Notes: generated by a model from the sequence alone, not told the origin. Shown: positions 1-7,534, numbered from the stretch's first letter. The stretch is DNA of 8,142 bases from Candidatus Eiseniibacteriota bacterium (GCA_030638405.1 DAOWER010000091.1:1-8142); one strand, 5' to 3'. Program-made: numbers and translations.

Positions 1-689
1 GCACTGAAGACCGGCGTCCCGCAACAGCCCTGCGACTTCGGGACAACGACGTCGACGCCTGCGCGGTTCAGCGCCTCGACGGCGGCCCGGGCGCTCTCCG
101 GATAGATGAGATTGGCAGCGCAGCCGACGAAGTAGGCAACGCGGGCCGTGCCCTTGGATGTCGGAATGGTCTCGGGAACCGACTCGAGAAAGGTCCGGCG
201 CGCGAACTGTGGGAACACCCTGTGACGGTCCACGCCCACGGCCGGCAGCAGCAGTCTGAAGGGGCTGTCCTTCGGCAGCCCTCTCAGCACGAATCGCTGG
301 AAGAACGACGCCGTCTTCCCCACGGGAGGAAGCAGCCTGCCGCGGCGGAGCAGCTGTCGGAACACGAGACGCTTGATGAACGGGAGTCTACCGGCCTCGA
401 CGAGACCGCTCCGTGCAGACAGGATCAGGTCGTCGACGCGGACGTCGTTAGGGCACGCATCGACGCACGCCTTGCAGTTGAGACAGAGCTGCATCCGATC
501 GTCGAATATCTCGGTGAGATTGAGCTCCCCGTCGAGCACGGCACGAATCAGCGCGACCTTGCCGCGCGCAGCGGCGTCCTCCCGCCCGATCTCCGCGAAG
601 ATGGGACACACGGACCGGCAGGTGCCGCAGCTCCGGCACTTGTCGGCGATGTCCTTTCGCAGGGTGAGCTCCGCGCCGGGCCCTCTCAT
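1..689 (-). CDS. GlcF-like (Fe-S)-binding subunit with CCG domain, 3' end outside window
   Basis: The frame stays open from an ATG at 687-689 to the window edge, giving the first 229 residues; the C-terminus is missing. Two ferredoxin-type [4Fe-4S] motifs are visible, C18-x2-C21-x2-C24-x3-C28-P and C69-x2-C72-x2-C75-x3-C79-P. A Cys-rich (CCG) domain then begins, with VGC at C190 and GCCGTPVF at C222-C223. This order (two clusters, then CCG domains) is that of glycolate oxidase subunit GlcF and the related HdrD and lactate-utilisation proteins, which pass electrons from a flavin subunit to quinone or another carrier, usually at the inner face of the membrane. The start overlaps the stop of the upstream FAD gene as ATGA, and GAGG lies 7 nt before the ATG, so translational coupling is likely and both probably belong to one complex. 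The substrate cannot be told from sequence. A second CCG repeat would be expected beyond position 1. Confidence 0.9.
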   Translation of the reverse strand, partial: MRGPGAELTLRKDIADKCRSCGTCRSVCPIFAEIGREDAAARGKVALIRAVLDGELNLTEIFDDRMQLCLNCKACVDACPNDVRVDDLILSARSGLVEAGRLPFIKRLVFRQLLRRGRLLPPVGKTASFFQRFVLRGLPKDSPFRLLLPAVGVDRHRVFPQFARRTFLESVPETIPTSKGTARVAYFVGCAANLIYPESARAAVEALNRAGVDVVVPKSQGCCGTPVFS

Positions 690-1447
690 GACCGCACCTC
701 GCGGGGCAAGAGATCAGTCACGTAAGGAAACACGCCCTCGGGGTCGAGCTCCCGCTTGAGCCGCTCGAGCAGGAGGAGCGCGCCGTCCGCGCCGCCGCTG
801 GAATCCGCCCGCGCGGGCTGACCAGAACCGGCCGCGGGCGCCATCCTCTCGAAGTCCCGCCGGTAGCGCTCAAGGACCGACTCGCGGTTGGCCAGTGACT
901 CCAGGCGCAGCGTGAGTGAGGTCACGACTCCCAGGGTGCCGCGCGAACCTACCAGGAGCTGCTTGAGGTCGTATCCGGTCACCGACTTGACCGTCCTGGC
1001 GCCGGCGTGAAGCAGAGACCCGTCCGCCATCACGGCCGCAAGCGCGAGCAGATACCGTCGCGCGAGGTTCCCCTCCAACGTCCAGCCGCCCGGCAGGCGT
1101 GCAATGACGCCGCCAAGCAGATCGTCGGGGGCGCAGAAGGAGGAAGGAGGCCAGCAGAGTCCGTTGGCAGCAACGCGCTCCTCAAGGCCCGCGACGGTGA
1201 CGCCGGCCCCGACCACGGCCGTGAGGTCCGCGGGTGCGACTTCTTCGATCTCGCTCAGCCGTTCAGGAGAGAGGTGAAGCGAGGGACCGCTATCCCTTAG
1301 CTCTGCCCAGTGCGGCGTCACGACCCAGCCCTCCTTCCGGGCCAGACGAACGACCGCGGCGACCTCCTGCGCGCTGGCGGGCAGAGCTGTCGCCCTGCCC
1401 GTCTCCTCTCTCAACTCGACACCGATGGCAGAGAGTCTGTCGCGCAT
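686..1447 (-). CDS. Compact FAD-binding oxidase subunit, GlcE/GlcD-like
   Basis: The product is 253 residues from ATG 1447. Residues 20-182 resemble the FAD-binding (PCMH-type) domain of GlcD/GlcE: PASAQEVAAVVRLAR, then ADLTAVVGAGVTV, then ARTVKSVTGYDLKQLLVGS followed by GTLGVVTSLTLRL. The C-terminus ends with the family's KRELDPEGVF segment. Two things are odd. The stretch after VVTP, where related flavoproteins have a glycine-rich FAD loop (GGGT), reads HWAEL. The central substrate/cap region is only about 45 residues of Ala/Gly-rich linker, whereas E. coli GlcE is about 350 residues and GlcD about 500. It probably forms an electron-transfer pair with the Fe-S gene it overlaps by ATGA. Start choice is uncertain: the ATG at 1447 has GGAGG only 3 nt upstream. 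An in-frame GTG at 1489 sits directly after the upstream stop and would add 14 residues. The ATG at 1537 would overlap the peptidase gene and is unlikely. Confidence 0.82.
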   Translation of the reverse strand: MRDRLSAIGVELREETGRATALPASAQEVAAVVRLARKEGWVVTPHWAELRDSGPSLHLSPERLSEIEEVAPADLTAVVGAGVTVAGLEERVAANGLCWPPSSFCAPDDLLGGVIARLPGGWTLEGNLARRYLLALAAVMADGSLLHAGARTVKSVTGYDLKQLLVGSRGTLGVVTSLTLRLESLANRESVLERYRRDFERMAPAAGSGQPARADSSGGADGALLLLERLKRELDPEGVFPYVTDLLPREVRS

Positions 1448-1490
1448 GCGCCTCCCCGGAGCCACGAGCGCCCGTGACGGACCGCCCACG

Positions 1491-4400
1491 CTACCTGTTG
1501 ACGCGAGGCCCCCTGGCCACGACCATCCGGCCGACATTGCTGGTTGCCGTCGTGCCGTCCGCGCCGCGCGCCTCCACCACGTAGAGGTAAAGCCCGTTGG
1601 CCACGAGATCGCCGTCCGCGTCGACGCCGTCCCACTCGACCTCGTTGTAGTTGAGGTCTCCCGGAGCGTAGTCGATGGTCTTGATGAGGCGCCCCCCGAC
1701 CGTGTAGATGTCGATGCTCACGTCGGCGCCGCTCTGGTTCAGCGTGTAGATGATCCTGGTCGTGCTGTGGAATGGATTCGGGTAGTTGATGACCTCATCG
1801 AGAGTGATACTCTCATGCCCGACAACGTGGACGACGAAGACGCCCGTCTGACCGTTGACGTCGGTCGCGGATATCCTGATGTCGTATGATTCCTCCAGGA
1901 TCGTCGTCTCGTATGTGATCCTGTACCACCGGCCGAGCTCGCCCAGTGTGTCGCCGACGGCCTCGACCGTGTAGAACTCCTCGCCGACAACACCGTCGTG
2001 ATCCTCCACCACGATGCTCGCCGGGTCAATCTCCACCTCGTCGATGATGTCGGCGACGAACGTCACGGGCTGTCCGCCGCTCGCTTCAATATACTCGCCG
2101 CTCAGGATGGGCGTGCCGTCGATCGTCACCTGCATGGTTGGAGGGCTCATCTCCAGGTGCAGGAGCGGGTCGCCGAGAAGGACGTAGGTTCGCGCGGGTG
2201 GAGAGTGATTCTCGGAGGTGATGAAGTTCACGGTGCCCACGCCCAGAATGGAGCCCAGCGTCCACCTGGGCCAGAAGTAGTCCGACGGCGGTCCGGCGGG
2301 GGTCTCGGCCTCGAAGAACGCCTCGAAGATGTCGCGGTTGAAGTCCACGTTGTCGCCGAGCTGGGCCGCTCCCGCGCACGCGAAGCCGGCGACGGCGCCG
2401 CGGCCAGACGGGAGGAACATCATCTGCTCGACGATGGACTCGTAGCCGCCGCTCGCTCCCTCTCTGTAGTTGTGGAACTCCGCCAGGTGACAGGAGAAGC
2501 CGAGGAAGATGAACGGCATGCCGTCGTTGCGGAGGTCGCCGAGGTCGTTCTGGGTCGCCGCGCCCGCCTGGACCAGCTGCTCGTGCGTCATCAGGGAGCG
2601 GTTGCCGTGTCCCTGGAAGTTGACTATCACCGCTCCGTCACTGAGCCCGCTCAGAAGCTCAGGCGTGACCGAGCCCCTCACGTAGGGATAGACCTCCTGG
2701 GAGAAGTACTCCCAAGGCTCCGATGCCGGCGGCGTCACGCCGTTGGACTCGTGGAACGGATCCGTGTAGCGCCTGAGCATGAAGAGCGTCGTGTCGATAC
2801 CCGCGGGGGACGCAGCGACCATCTCCGAGAAATCCACGGAGTGCGTTGTGAAGCGGCTCTCGCTCGCGTACCAGGTGTACGATCCTCCCGCCGTCCCGTA
2901 CTGCCACTGGTCGTCAGCGATGAAGTAGACGTTGTTGCGCCACTGCTCGTTCGGCGCGTAGTTCTCGTAGGAGAGGATCTTCGAGACAAGATTGCTCAGC
3001 TGCGTACTGCCGCCGACCGACAGGCGTCCGATGAACATCCGCGGGAAATAGTAGGGCTCCTCGTCCGAAGAGATGAACCACTGGTCGCTGGCGGTTATCT
3101 GCGGGTAGTTGGGGCTCCCATGTCCGAGGACGGTGGGGATGAAGTCCGGCTGGCTCGTGCTCTCGCGCCCCTTGGTGTCCGAGCTCGCGTCACCCACCAG
3201 CATGACGAACTGCGGCGTCCTGTCCCAGTTGGTGAACGCGTAGTCGAAGTAGTTCTTGAGAGCCTCGAGCGACTTAAGGCCGCCGCCGAACTCGTCATAC
3301 ACCTCGCTCACCCGCGCGTGCGCCACGACCCACCCCTCCGACTCACGGTGGGAGATCAGAGCCTCAACACCGCTCGCGAAGCCGTCGTACGAGACGACGA
3401 TGAGGTCGGCCTCGTCCGCCCACAGATCTGCGGGTTCCCGCCGCTCGACTTCCGTGACCGAGTGATAACCTCCGGCCTCGGCCGACTCGTAGCGCGTGAA
3501 GCCGGCCACGTCGTCCTGGAATGTCAGTGAGTAGTCGCCGCCCCCGCCGCTCACGTTCTCGGGACCCAGCGTCAGCTCCACCGTGGCGAACGGGTCCGTC
3601 ACGTCGAACAGCCGGAACTGCTCCGAGGCGAATCCGTCGACCTCGAACTGCGACACGCCGGTCTCGCCGGCGTTCGTGAAACCCAGCCTGCCGCGCGAGG
3701 TGAACTCCCGGTCGTAGTCGAACTCGAACCAGTCGAGGTTGGCGGCGGCGCTGTCCGGTACGCCCGTTGCGAGGAGCGTGTGATTCCCGTCGGTGAAGTA
3801 CCAGGTCGGTATCGGACCGCTCAGGTAGATGTGCTCGTCCATGGTCTGGCTGATGCCGCTGAACGAGAACCGGCCGACGTAGTTGTCCGCGATATCACCG
3901 TAGGCGATGCTGAAGTCGATGTAGTGTGTGTTGCTCGTCATGCCGTGGTATCTGGCCCGCATCCGGGCATCGCCCGGCGGGTACGCGTCGTAGAGCGTGA
4001 ACGGGAGCGTGTAGTTGTCGCCCAGGAGCTGGTAACGCGTCCAGTGGTAGTAGTCCACGTCGTCGTCATCGGGCGCCACATCGAAGTACACGTCCTCCTC
4101 GAACCTCACCGTGTCCCGAAAGCTCGGCGGCGCTTCCAAGCCTATCTCGTCGAGCCACGCGGGCCTGGTGTCCATGCGAACCGCCAGATCCGCGTCGTGA
4201 GCGAACCAGTAGGCGTTCTCGGAGCCGTAGCGGTCCTCGTACCCGATGGGCATGTGCTGCTGCTCGAAGCTGAGCGCGTGGAAGAGGACGTAGTCCGCGT
4301 CGTCGAAGAACCCATCCTCATCCGCGTCGACGACGACGACAGCAAGCGGCGTCTCAACGAACGGGTCGGGCTCGCCTGCGTCGTAGGACCGCTGGTAGAC

Positions 4401-5231
4401 CGCGACCTCATCGACCGGCACGGACGTGTCCAGTCCCTCCGCCGAGAGTTCCGCGAAGTCGAGCTGATGCATCCCGGACTCCGTGGTCAGAATCCTGTAC
4501 GCCTCGTGGCCCTGCCTGGTCCTCATCGCCGCCCGCCCGGGCTCGCTCCGCGCCCGCCACTTCGCCGCCTGCCGGTGGTTCAGGACGGTCCTCGTGTAGG
4601 TCCTCTCCCACTCGGGTTCGAGCCTGACCGCGTCCGTGAGGCCCGGGGGGCGCCTCGTCTCGACGATGGAGATCCGAACCAGGATCCTCCGGTGAAGCGT
4701 GAGCGCGCCGCTACGCGCGGAGTACTGGAAGGGATTGAGGACGATACGTGCCACCCGCTGATGTCGGAGAGTGCCCTGAGCGCCGAGCTCAGCGACTGAC
4801 GTGGGGTAAGACCCTCCGCGGCTGTAGTACTCCTCATCGATGGTGAACCGTTGGACCGGGGTGGCGATCTCGCCGTCACCAATAAACTCCTCCGCGGGAG
4901 ACGGCTCGACACGATGCGCGCCGAGGTTCTCGGTCTCGGTGGAGACGACCTCCAGGTCCAGCCGCGCGCCGAAGGGTATTCCTATGAGAACGGCCTTCCT
5001 AGGAAGCGACGGCAGCCCGGCGGCGTCGGTGTGGTCGTACCGCGGCGCACCAACGCGTACAAAGGACTCGCCACCGACCGCTATCTCCTCGAGGGAGAAG
5101 TCATCGGTGGCGAGTTCTATCAGTATCTCGTTGTCCTCGGAGTCGAGAACGCGCGCCTCGTTCACTGAAGCGGCGGGAATCGCCGTGAGAGCGACAATCG
5201 CCACGGCCGCCAACGCAGACCTGTGGAACAT
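1491..5231 (-). CDS. Secreted gingipain-like cysteine peptidase (C25) with FlgD-like/T9SS sorting domain
   Basis: The product has 1246 residues. The start at 5231 was chosen because a signal peptide (MFHRSALAAVAIVALTAIPAAS) follows directly and a G-rich run lies 9 nt upstream; the longer frame to 5465 runs into the cytochrome gene. Residues 25-240 form a beta-rich N-terminal region. Residues 244-320 resemble PorU-type modules (YRILTTESGMHQLDF, then DADEDGFFDDADYVLFHAL). The peptidase C25 domain covers about 605-1027: LIVVSYD, FVMLVGDAS at 675-683, the probable catalytic His875 in NFQGHGN, the probable catalytic Cys914 in LGFSCHL, and the closing LLGDPLLHLE. An Ig-like stretch spans about 1031-1137. 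Residues 1147-1236 are a FlgD-like domain (INYPNPFHSTTRIIYTL, then GLYLYVVEARG), typical of type IX secretion cargo. In known systems C25 enzymes act as secreted proteases or as the T9SS sortase PorU; which applies here is open. The gene starts 95 bp after the cytochrome gene. Confidence 0.92.
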   Translation of the reverse strand: MFHRSALAAVAIVALTAIPAASVNEARVLDSEDNEILIELATDDFSLEEIAVGGESFVRVGAPRYDHTDAAGLPSLPRKAVLIGIPFGARLDLEVVSTETENLGAHRVEPSPAEEFIGDGEIATPVQRFTIDEEYYSRGGSYPTSVAELGAQGTLRHQRVARIVLNPFQYSARSGALTLHRRILVRISIVETRRPPGLTDAVRLEPEWERTYTRTVLNHRQAAKWRARSEPGRAAMRTRQGHEAYRILTTESGMHQLDFAELSAEGLDTSVPVDEVAVYQRSYDAGEPDPFVETPLAVVVVDADEDGFFDDADYVLFHALSFEQQHMPIGYEDRYGSENAYWFAHDADLAVRMDTRPAWLDEIGLEAPPSFRDTVRFEEDVYFDVAPDDDDVDYYHWTRYQLLGDNYTLPFTLYDAYPPGDARMRARYHGMTSNTHYIDFSIAYGDIADNYVGRFSFSGISQTMDEHIYLSGPIPTWYFTDGNHTLLATGVPDSAAANLDWFEFDYDREFTSRGRLGFTNAGETGVSQFEVDGFASEQFRLFDVTDPFATVELTLGPENVSGGGGDYSLTFQDDVAGFTRYESAEAGGYHSVTEVERREPADLWADEADLIVVSYDGFASGVEALISHRESEGWVVAHARVSEVYDEFGGGLKSLEALKNYFDYAFTNWDRTPQFVMLVGDASSDTKGRESTSQPDFIPTVLGHGSPNYPQITASDQWFISSDEEPYYFPRMFIGRLSVGGSTQLSNLVSKILSYENYAPNEQWRNNVYFIADDQWQYGTAGGSYTWYASESRFTTHSVDFSEMVAASPAGIDTTLFMLRRYTDPFHESNGVTPPASEPWEYFSQEVYPYVRGSVTPELLSGLSDGAVIVNFQGHGNRSLMTHEQLVQAGAATQNDLGDLRNDGMPFIFLGFSCHLAEFHNYREGASGGYESIVEQMMFLPSGRGAVAGFACAGAAQLGDNVDFNRDIFEAFFEAETPAGPPSDYFWPRWTLGSILGVGTVNFITSENHSPPARTYVLLGDPLLHLEMSPPTMQVTIDGTPILSGEYIEASGGQPVTFVADIIDEVEIDPASIVVEDHDGVVGEEFYTVEAVGDTLGELGRWYRITYETTILEESYDIRISATDVNGQTGVFVVHVVGHESITLDEVINYPNPFHSTTRIIYTLNQSGADVSIDIYTVGGRLIKTIDYAPGDLNYNEVEWDGVDADGDLVANGLYLYVVEARGADGTTATSNVGRMVVARGPRVNR

Positions 5232-5326
5232 CGTCTTGAACCCCCCGTCAGCACGCCCTCCCCGCCATCCACGTCGGGTTCGCAAGCTCGTCTGAGCGGC
5301 GGCGCAGAGTGCGCGCTCTCTCGCGC
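5232..5326 (-). other. Intergenic spacer with short GC hairpin
   Basis: This 95-bp gap separates the cytochrome gene from the peptidase gene. Directly after the TAG stop is a 5-bp inverted repeat (GCGCG, loop AGAGAG, CGCGC, at 5311-5326). No U-tract follows it, so I do not call it a terminator. No convincing -35/-10 pair is visible, which favours read-through transcription from the promoter at 6753-6781. A GGGGGG run 9 nt before the ATG at 5231 is the likely, weak ribosome binding site. Confidence 0.4.
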
Positions 5327-6682
5327 CTAGTGAGTGATCTTCGGCAGGTACGCGGCGAAGTCGAAGTCCTGGCTGTTCTCTTCGTCGTGACAGCGCAGAC
5401 ACGTGGCGACCGTTACCTTCCCGTACGAGCCGTCCCGGGCGTGTTCGGTGGCCTTCCCGTGACACGCCTCACACTGGACGTTCTTCAGGTTGTCCTGCAC
5501 CGTGACGGACCCGTCGAGCGGGATGTCCAGGGAGCAGGTTGTGTGACACCTCAGGCACTCGGGATTGGTGGACTGGTGCCCGCGCTCGAGCGTCGCGAAC
5601 GCCTTCGCATGAGCGGTCTCGGTCCACTGGTCCATTTGAGGCTGATGACACCTCTGACACGTCGCCCCCACACCGAGACACTCCTCTTCGTACAGAGACG
5701 TCGTCGGGGTTGACGCGGGCTTCCTGGCGGCCGCGCGGCGCTTGCTCGCGTCCTCTATGGCGACCTTGTGCTCCTTCAGGAGAAGAGCCATCGCCGCGTC
5801 CGACGGGACCTTTTCACCGAGATCGAATGTCAGCCCGGTGTACCCGAGATACGCATTCTCCTCGTCGAACTGAAGCCGGTAGTCGGACATGCGCTGACCC
5901 TTGTATCCCGGCTGCAGAAAGACGGTACTTCCGACCTCGAAGGGCTTCGCGGCATACTGCGCAACGACCCCGATCAGCATGAAGTCGATGCCGGGCATTT
6001 CCTCCGCCAGGAGCTTCGACTGCTCCAGTCCCAGCTGGCTCAGGAGGACGACGTAATCCGCCTTCTCCTGGAGCTCCTCCAGCACTGCCGGGAGTGTCTC
6101 CGTGGGCTCACCGATGATCACGCCCAGTTGCTCGACGTCCCTGTGCGTCCTGACGTCCGCGTCGGGATCGAGCGCCCCCGTGATGCCGAACTTCACGCCG
6201 GCGCGCTCCACGATTATGTAGGGTTCGACGAAGAGCTCACCGGTCAATTCATCGTAGACGTTTGCCGACACGACCGGCAGGTCGTGGTCGGCGATCAGTT
6301 GCTGCAGGTACTCGCCGCCCCTGAAGAGGTCGAAAGCTCCGATGGTCGTCGCCGCGCACCCAGACTCCATCATGGCTGTCGCGTTCATCGCGTCGATGAG
6401 CTGCGATTCATACGACCTGCGCGTGACGAAGCTGCCTCCGTCCAGATGGAGTATGTATGGGGTCTCCTGCGTTGTCTGGTTGATGTAGCCGGCCCTCCGG
6501 ACCAGCCCGCCTTTCTGGCCCCCGTGTCACCCGCAGGGCTCAAGCTCGCCGCGAGTGTCAGAGACCGCGAGAATCGCGATCTCAAACGGTCCGTCAGGCC
6601 GCTCGGCTCGCTGGACCACAGCGCAGCCGGCCATGATCAGGCCGGCCAAAAGGATGAGGAGTAGTCTTCTGCTAGGAAACAC
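5327..6682 (-). CDS. UshA-like selenoprotein (in-frame UGA = Sec52) fused to tetrahaem cytochrome c; lipoprotein
   Basis: The product has 451 residues if the TGA at 6527-6529 is read as selenocysteine. The GTG start at 6682 has a perfect AGGAGG 5 nt upstream and opens a lipoprotein signal (FPSRRLLLILLAGLIMAGC, lipid-modified Cys20). Residues 33-292 are an UshA/5'-nucleotidase-like phosphoesterase fold opening with LAVSDTRGELEPCG-U-HGGQKGGL, where PCGC-type homologues carry Cys. Usual metal ligands are mostly gone: Asp42 remains, but the DxH His is Arg44, GNHE/D is GAFD (115-118), the later His of xHLG is Gln (SQLG, 215-218), and the GHxH segment is GVVAQ. After a basic linker, residues 335-451 are a cytochrome c554-like domain with four CXXCH haem sites at 342-346, 376-380, 404-408 and 428-432. 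The protein should be exported, haem-loaded and membrane-anchored outside the cytoplasm. A redox role is inferred; the substrate is unknown. An automated caller would stop at the TGA and report a 353-residue protein from ATG 6388. The alternative is a nonsense mutation or sequencing error (TGC to TGA). Confidence 0.88.
6487..6507 (-). promoter_or_regulatory. Candidate bacterial SECIS stem-loop downstream of UGA Sec codon
   Basis: On the minus-strand transcript, 9 bp can pair between GGCUGGUCC (6507-6499) and GGGCCGGCU (6495-6487), including three G-U wobbles, closing a GGA loop at 6498-6496. The loop starts 28 nt after the UGA and its first two bases are G. This fits the published rules for bacterial SECIS elements as I remember them: a stem just 3' of UGA, a loop about 16-37 nt away, and G at the loop start. 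A competing hairpin nearer the UGA (GGGCCAG at 6521-6515 with CUGGUCC at 6505-6499) shares one arm. The element lies in coding sequence for LVRRAGY. Pairing was done by eye, not by folding software. Confidence 0.6.
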
Positions 6683-6687
6683 ACACA

Positions 6688-6693
6688 CCTCCT
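6688..6693 (-). promoter_or_regulatory. Ribosome binding site fixing the GTG start at 6682
   Basis: AGGAGG lies 5 nt upstream of GTG 6682 and decides the start of the selenoprotein gene. A second in-frame GTG at 6688 overlaps the site itself and is unlikely. The first ATG in the region, at 6388, has no comparable site and would drop both the signal peptide and the PCG-U motif. Confidence 0.8.
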
Positions 6694-6752
6694 GAGGGCG
6701 CTTGCTCTCCCCGTGGCTTCAGTTCATGGTTCCGGGTACCCACTGCTGCCAC

Positions 6753-6781
6753 ATAATAGCACGCCCCCAGCTGGCGCGCAA
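6753..6781 (-). promoter_or_regulatory. Sigma70-like promoter of the selenoprotein operon
   Basis: On the minus strand, TTGCGC (6781-6776) and TATTAT (6758-6753) are separated by exactly 17 bp. Transcription would start near 6746, leaving a leader of about 65 nt before GTG 6682. It lies downstream of the hairpin ending the previous gene, so it probably drives the cytochrome, peptidase, FAD and Fe-S genes. The lineage's own promoter consensus is unknown to me. Confidence 0.55.
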
Positions 6782-6922
6782 GGAGGCGGACTATGGACAC
6801 CACCAAAGGTCGGTTCTTCGGACACAAGAGGCGACCGCTTGCGGAGCGGACCGGGACCGTCGTGCAGGCTCCTGGTCGGGGTCGGAATCGGCCGCATGGA
6901 GGAGGACCACGCTAATGCAAGC

Positions 6923-6947
6923 CCGGGCGACGTGACGCGCCGCCCGG
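6923..6947 (-). terminator. Probable terminator hairpin after the small secreted-protein gene
   Basis: A 10-bp GC-rich stem (CCGGGCGGCG paired with CGTCGCCCGG, one G-U) closes a 5-nt loop, beginning 26 nt after the stop of the upstream gene. The following sequence (GCTTGCATTAG) is only weakly U-rich, so termination may be partial and read-through into the selenoprotein operon is possible. Confidence 0.5.
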
Positions 6948-6973
6948 CTCCTGTACTGCTGAGTTCGTCCAGA

Positions 6974-7534
6974 CTATTTGTACATGGCCTTGATGCTGCC
7001 CCACGTGGCGTCCTCGACCGGCGAAGCATCCGGGCAAATGGCGCCACCGATGCTGCCGTGGGCGAGGTGCTGGTAGAAGTCGACCTCCGCGGGATCGTTG
7101 CAGTCGAGCAACCAACGCGGATAGTCCGGGTGGTCCAGAAGCTCGATGCAGCACGCGCCGCCAAGGTAGTACAGCGACACGTAGGCCACGCACACGTCCG
7201 CGTCGGTCATGCAGTCCGTCGACGCAAGCGTGATGCCCGTCAGGTAGTTGCCGATCGCCAGGTCGCCAGGAAGAAGGTTCGTGAAGCTCGGCGGGGCGAA
7301 CACGCCCGGGCAGTCAACCATCACGTCGCTGACCATGAACGACGCACCAGCCATACCCATGTCCAGGTCGCCGAAGCAGATGTACGCCAGAACGGTGGTG
7401 TACGGCGCCGGTGTCACGTAGTGGATTCTGTTGGGCGGGTCGAAATCAATGTAGCCAACCACGTTCGGGTTGCCACCGGCGAACGCCATCGTGGCAACGA
7501 GCATGACAAGTCCAGCTATGAGCAGGCGCTTCAT
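6974..7534 (-). CDS. Secreted Cys-rich protein of unknown function
   Basis: The product has 186 residues, and I do not recognise the family. The start at 7534 is set by AAGGAG 6 nt upstream and by the signal peptide that follows (MKRLLIAGLVMLVATMAFAG, with cleavage likely near residue 20). The mature part has no further membrane segment. It holds eight cysteines (53, 75, 108, 115, 128, 129, 145, 167), including a CC pair, consistent with disulfides outside the cytoplasm; there is no CXXCH, so it is not a c-type cytochrome. An early stretch, VVGYIDFDPPNRIHYV, looks like the start of a beta-rich domain. It ends in SIKAMYK, nearly the same end as the truncated gene at the window edge, so at least two related copies lie in tandem. 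It has its own promoter and leader and a hairpin after it, so it is probably transcribed separately from the redox operon. The role is unknown. Confidence 0.8.
   Translation of the reverse strand: MKRLLIAGLVMLVATMAFAGGNPNVVGYIDFDPPNRIHYVTPAPYTTVLAYICFGDLDMGMAGASFMVSDVMVDCPGVFAPPSFTNLLPGDLAIGNYLTGITLASTDCMTDADVCVAYVSLYYLGGACCIELLDHPDYPRWLLDCNDPAEVDFYQHLAHGSIGGAICPDASPVEDATWGSIKAMYK

Noticed and set aside
1998..3530. 510-codon open frame on the plus strand
   Set aside because: It is antisense to the C25 peptidase gene. The translation is Arg/Val/Glu-rich without any domain, as expected of the complement of a high-GC gene. The plus-strand frame at 3780-4799 is the same case.
5311..5326. GC hairpin after the cytochrome gene as an intrinsic terminator
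   Set aside because: The stem is only 5 bp and no U-tract follows.
5232..5465. N-terminal extension of the peptidase gene to ATG 5465
   Set aside because: It would overlap the cytochrome coding sequence by about 140 bp, is Arg-rich, and would bury the clear signal peptide that begins at 5231.
6388..6682. Reading the TGA at 6527-6529 as a true stop, with a separate gene starting at ATG 6388
   Set aside because: ATG 6388 has no ribosome site and would start inside the phosphoesterase fold without an export signal, yet a c-type cytochrome must be exported. The upstream 51 codons hold the SD, the lipoprotein signal and the first motif of the same domain.
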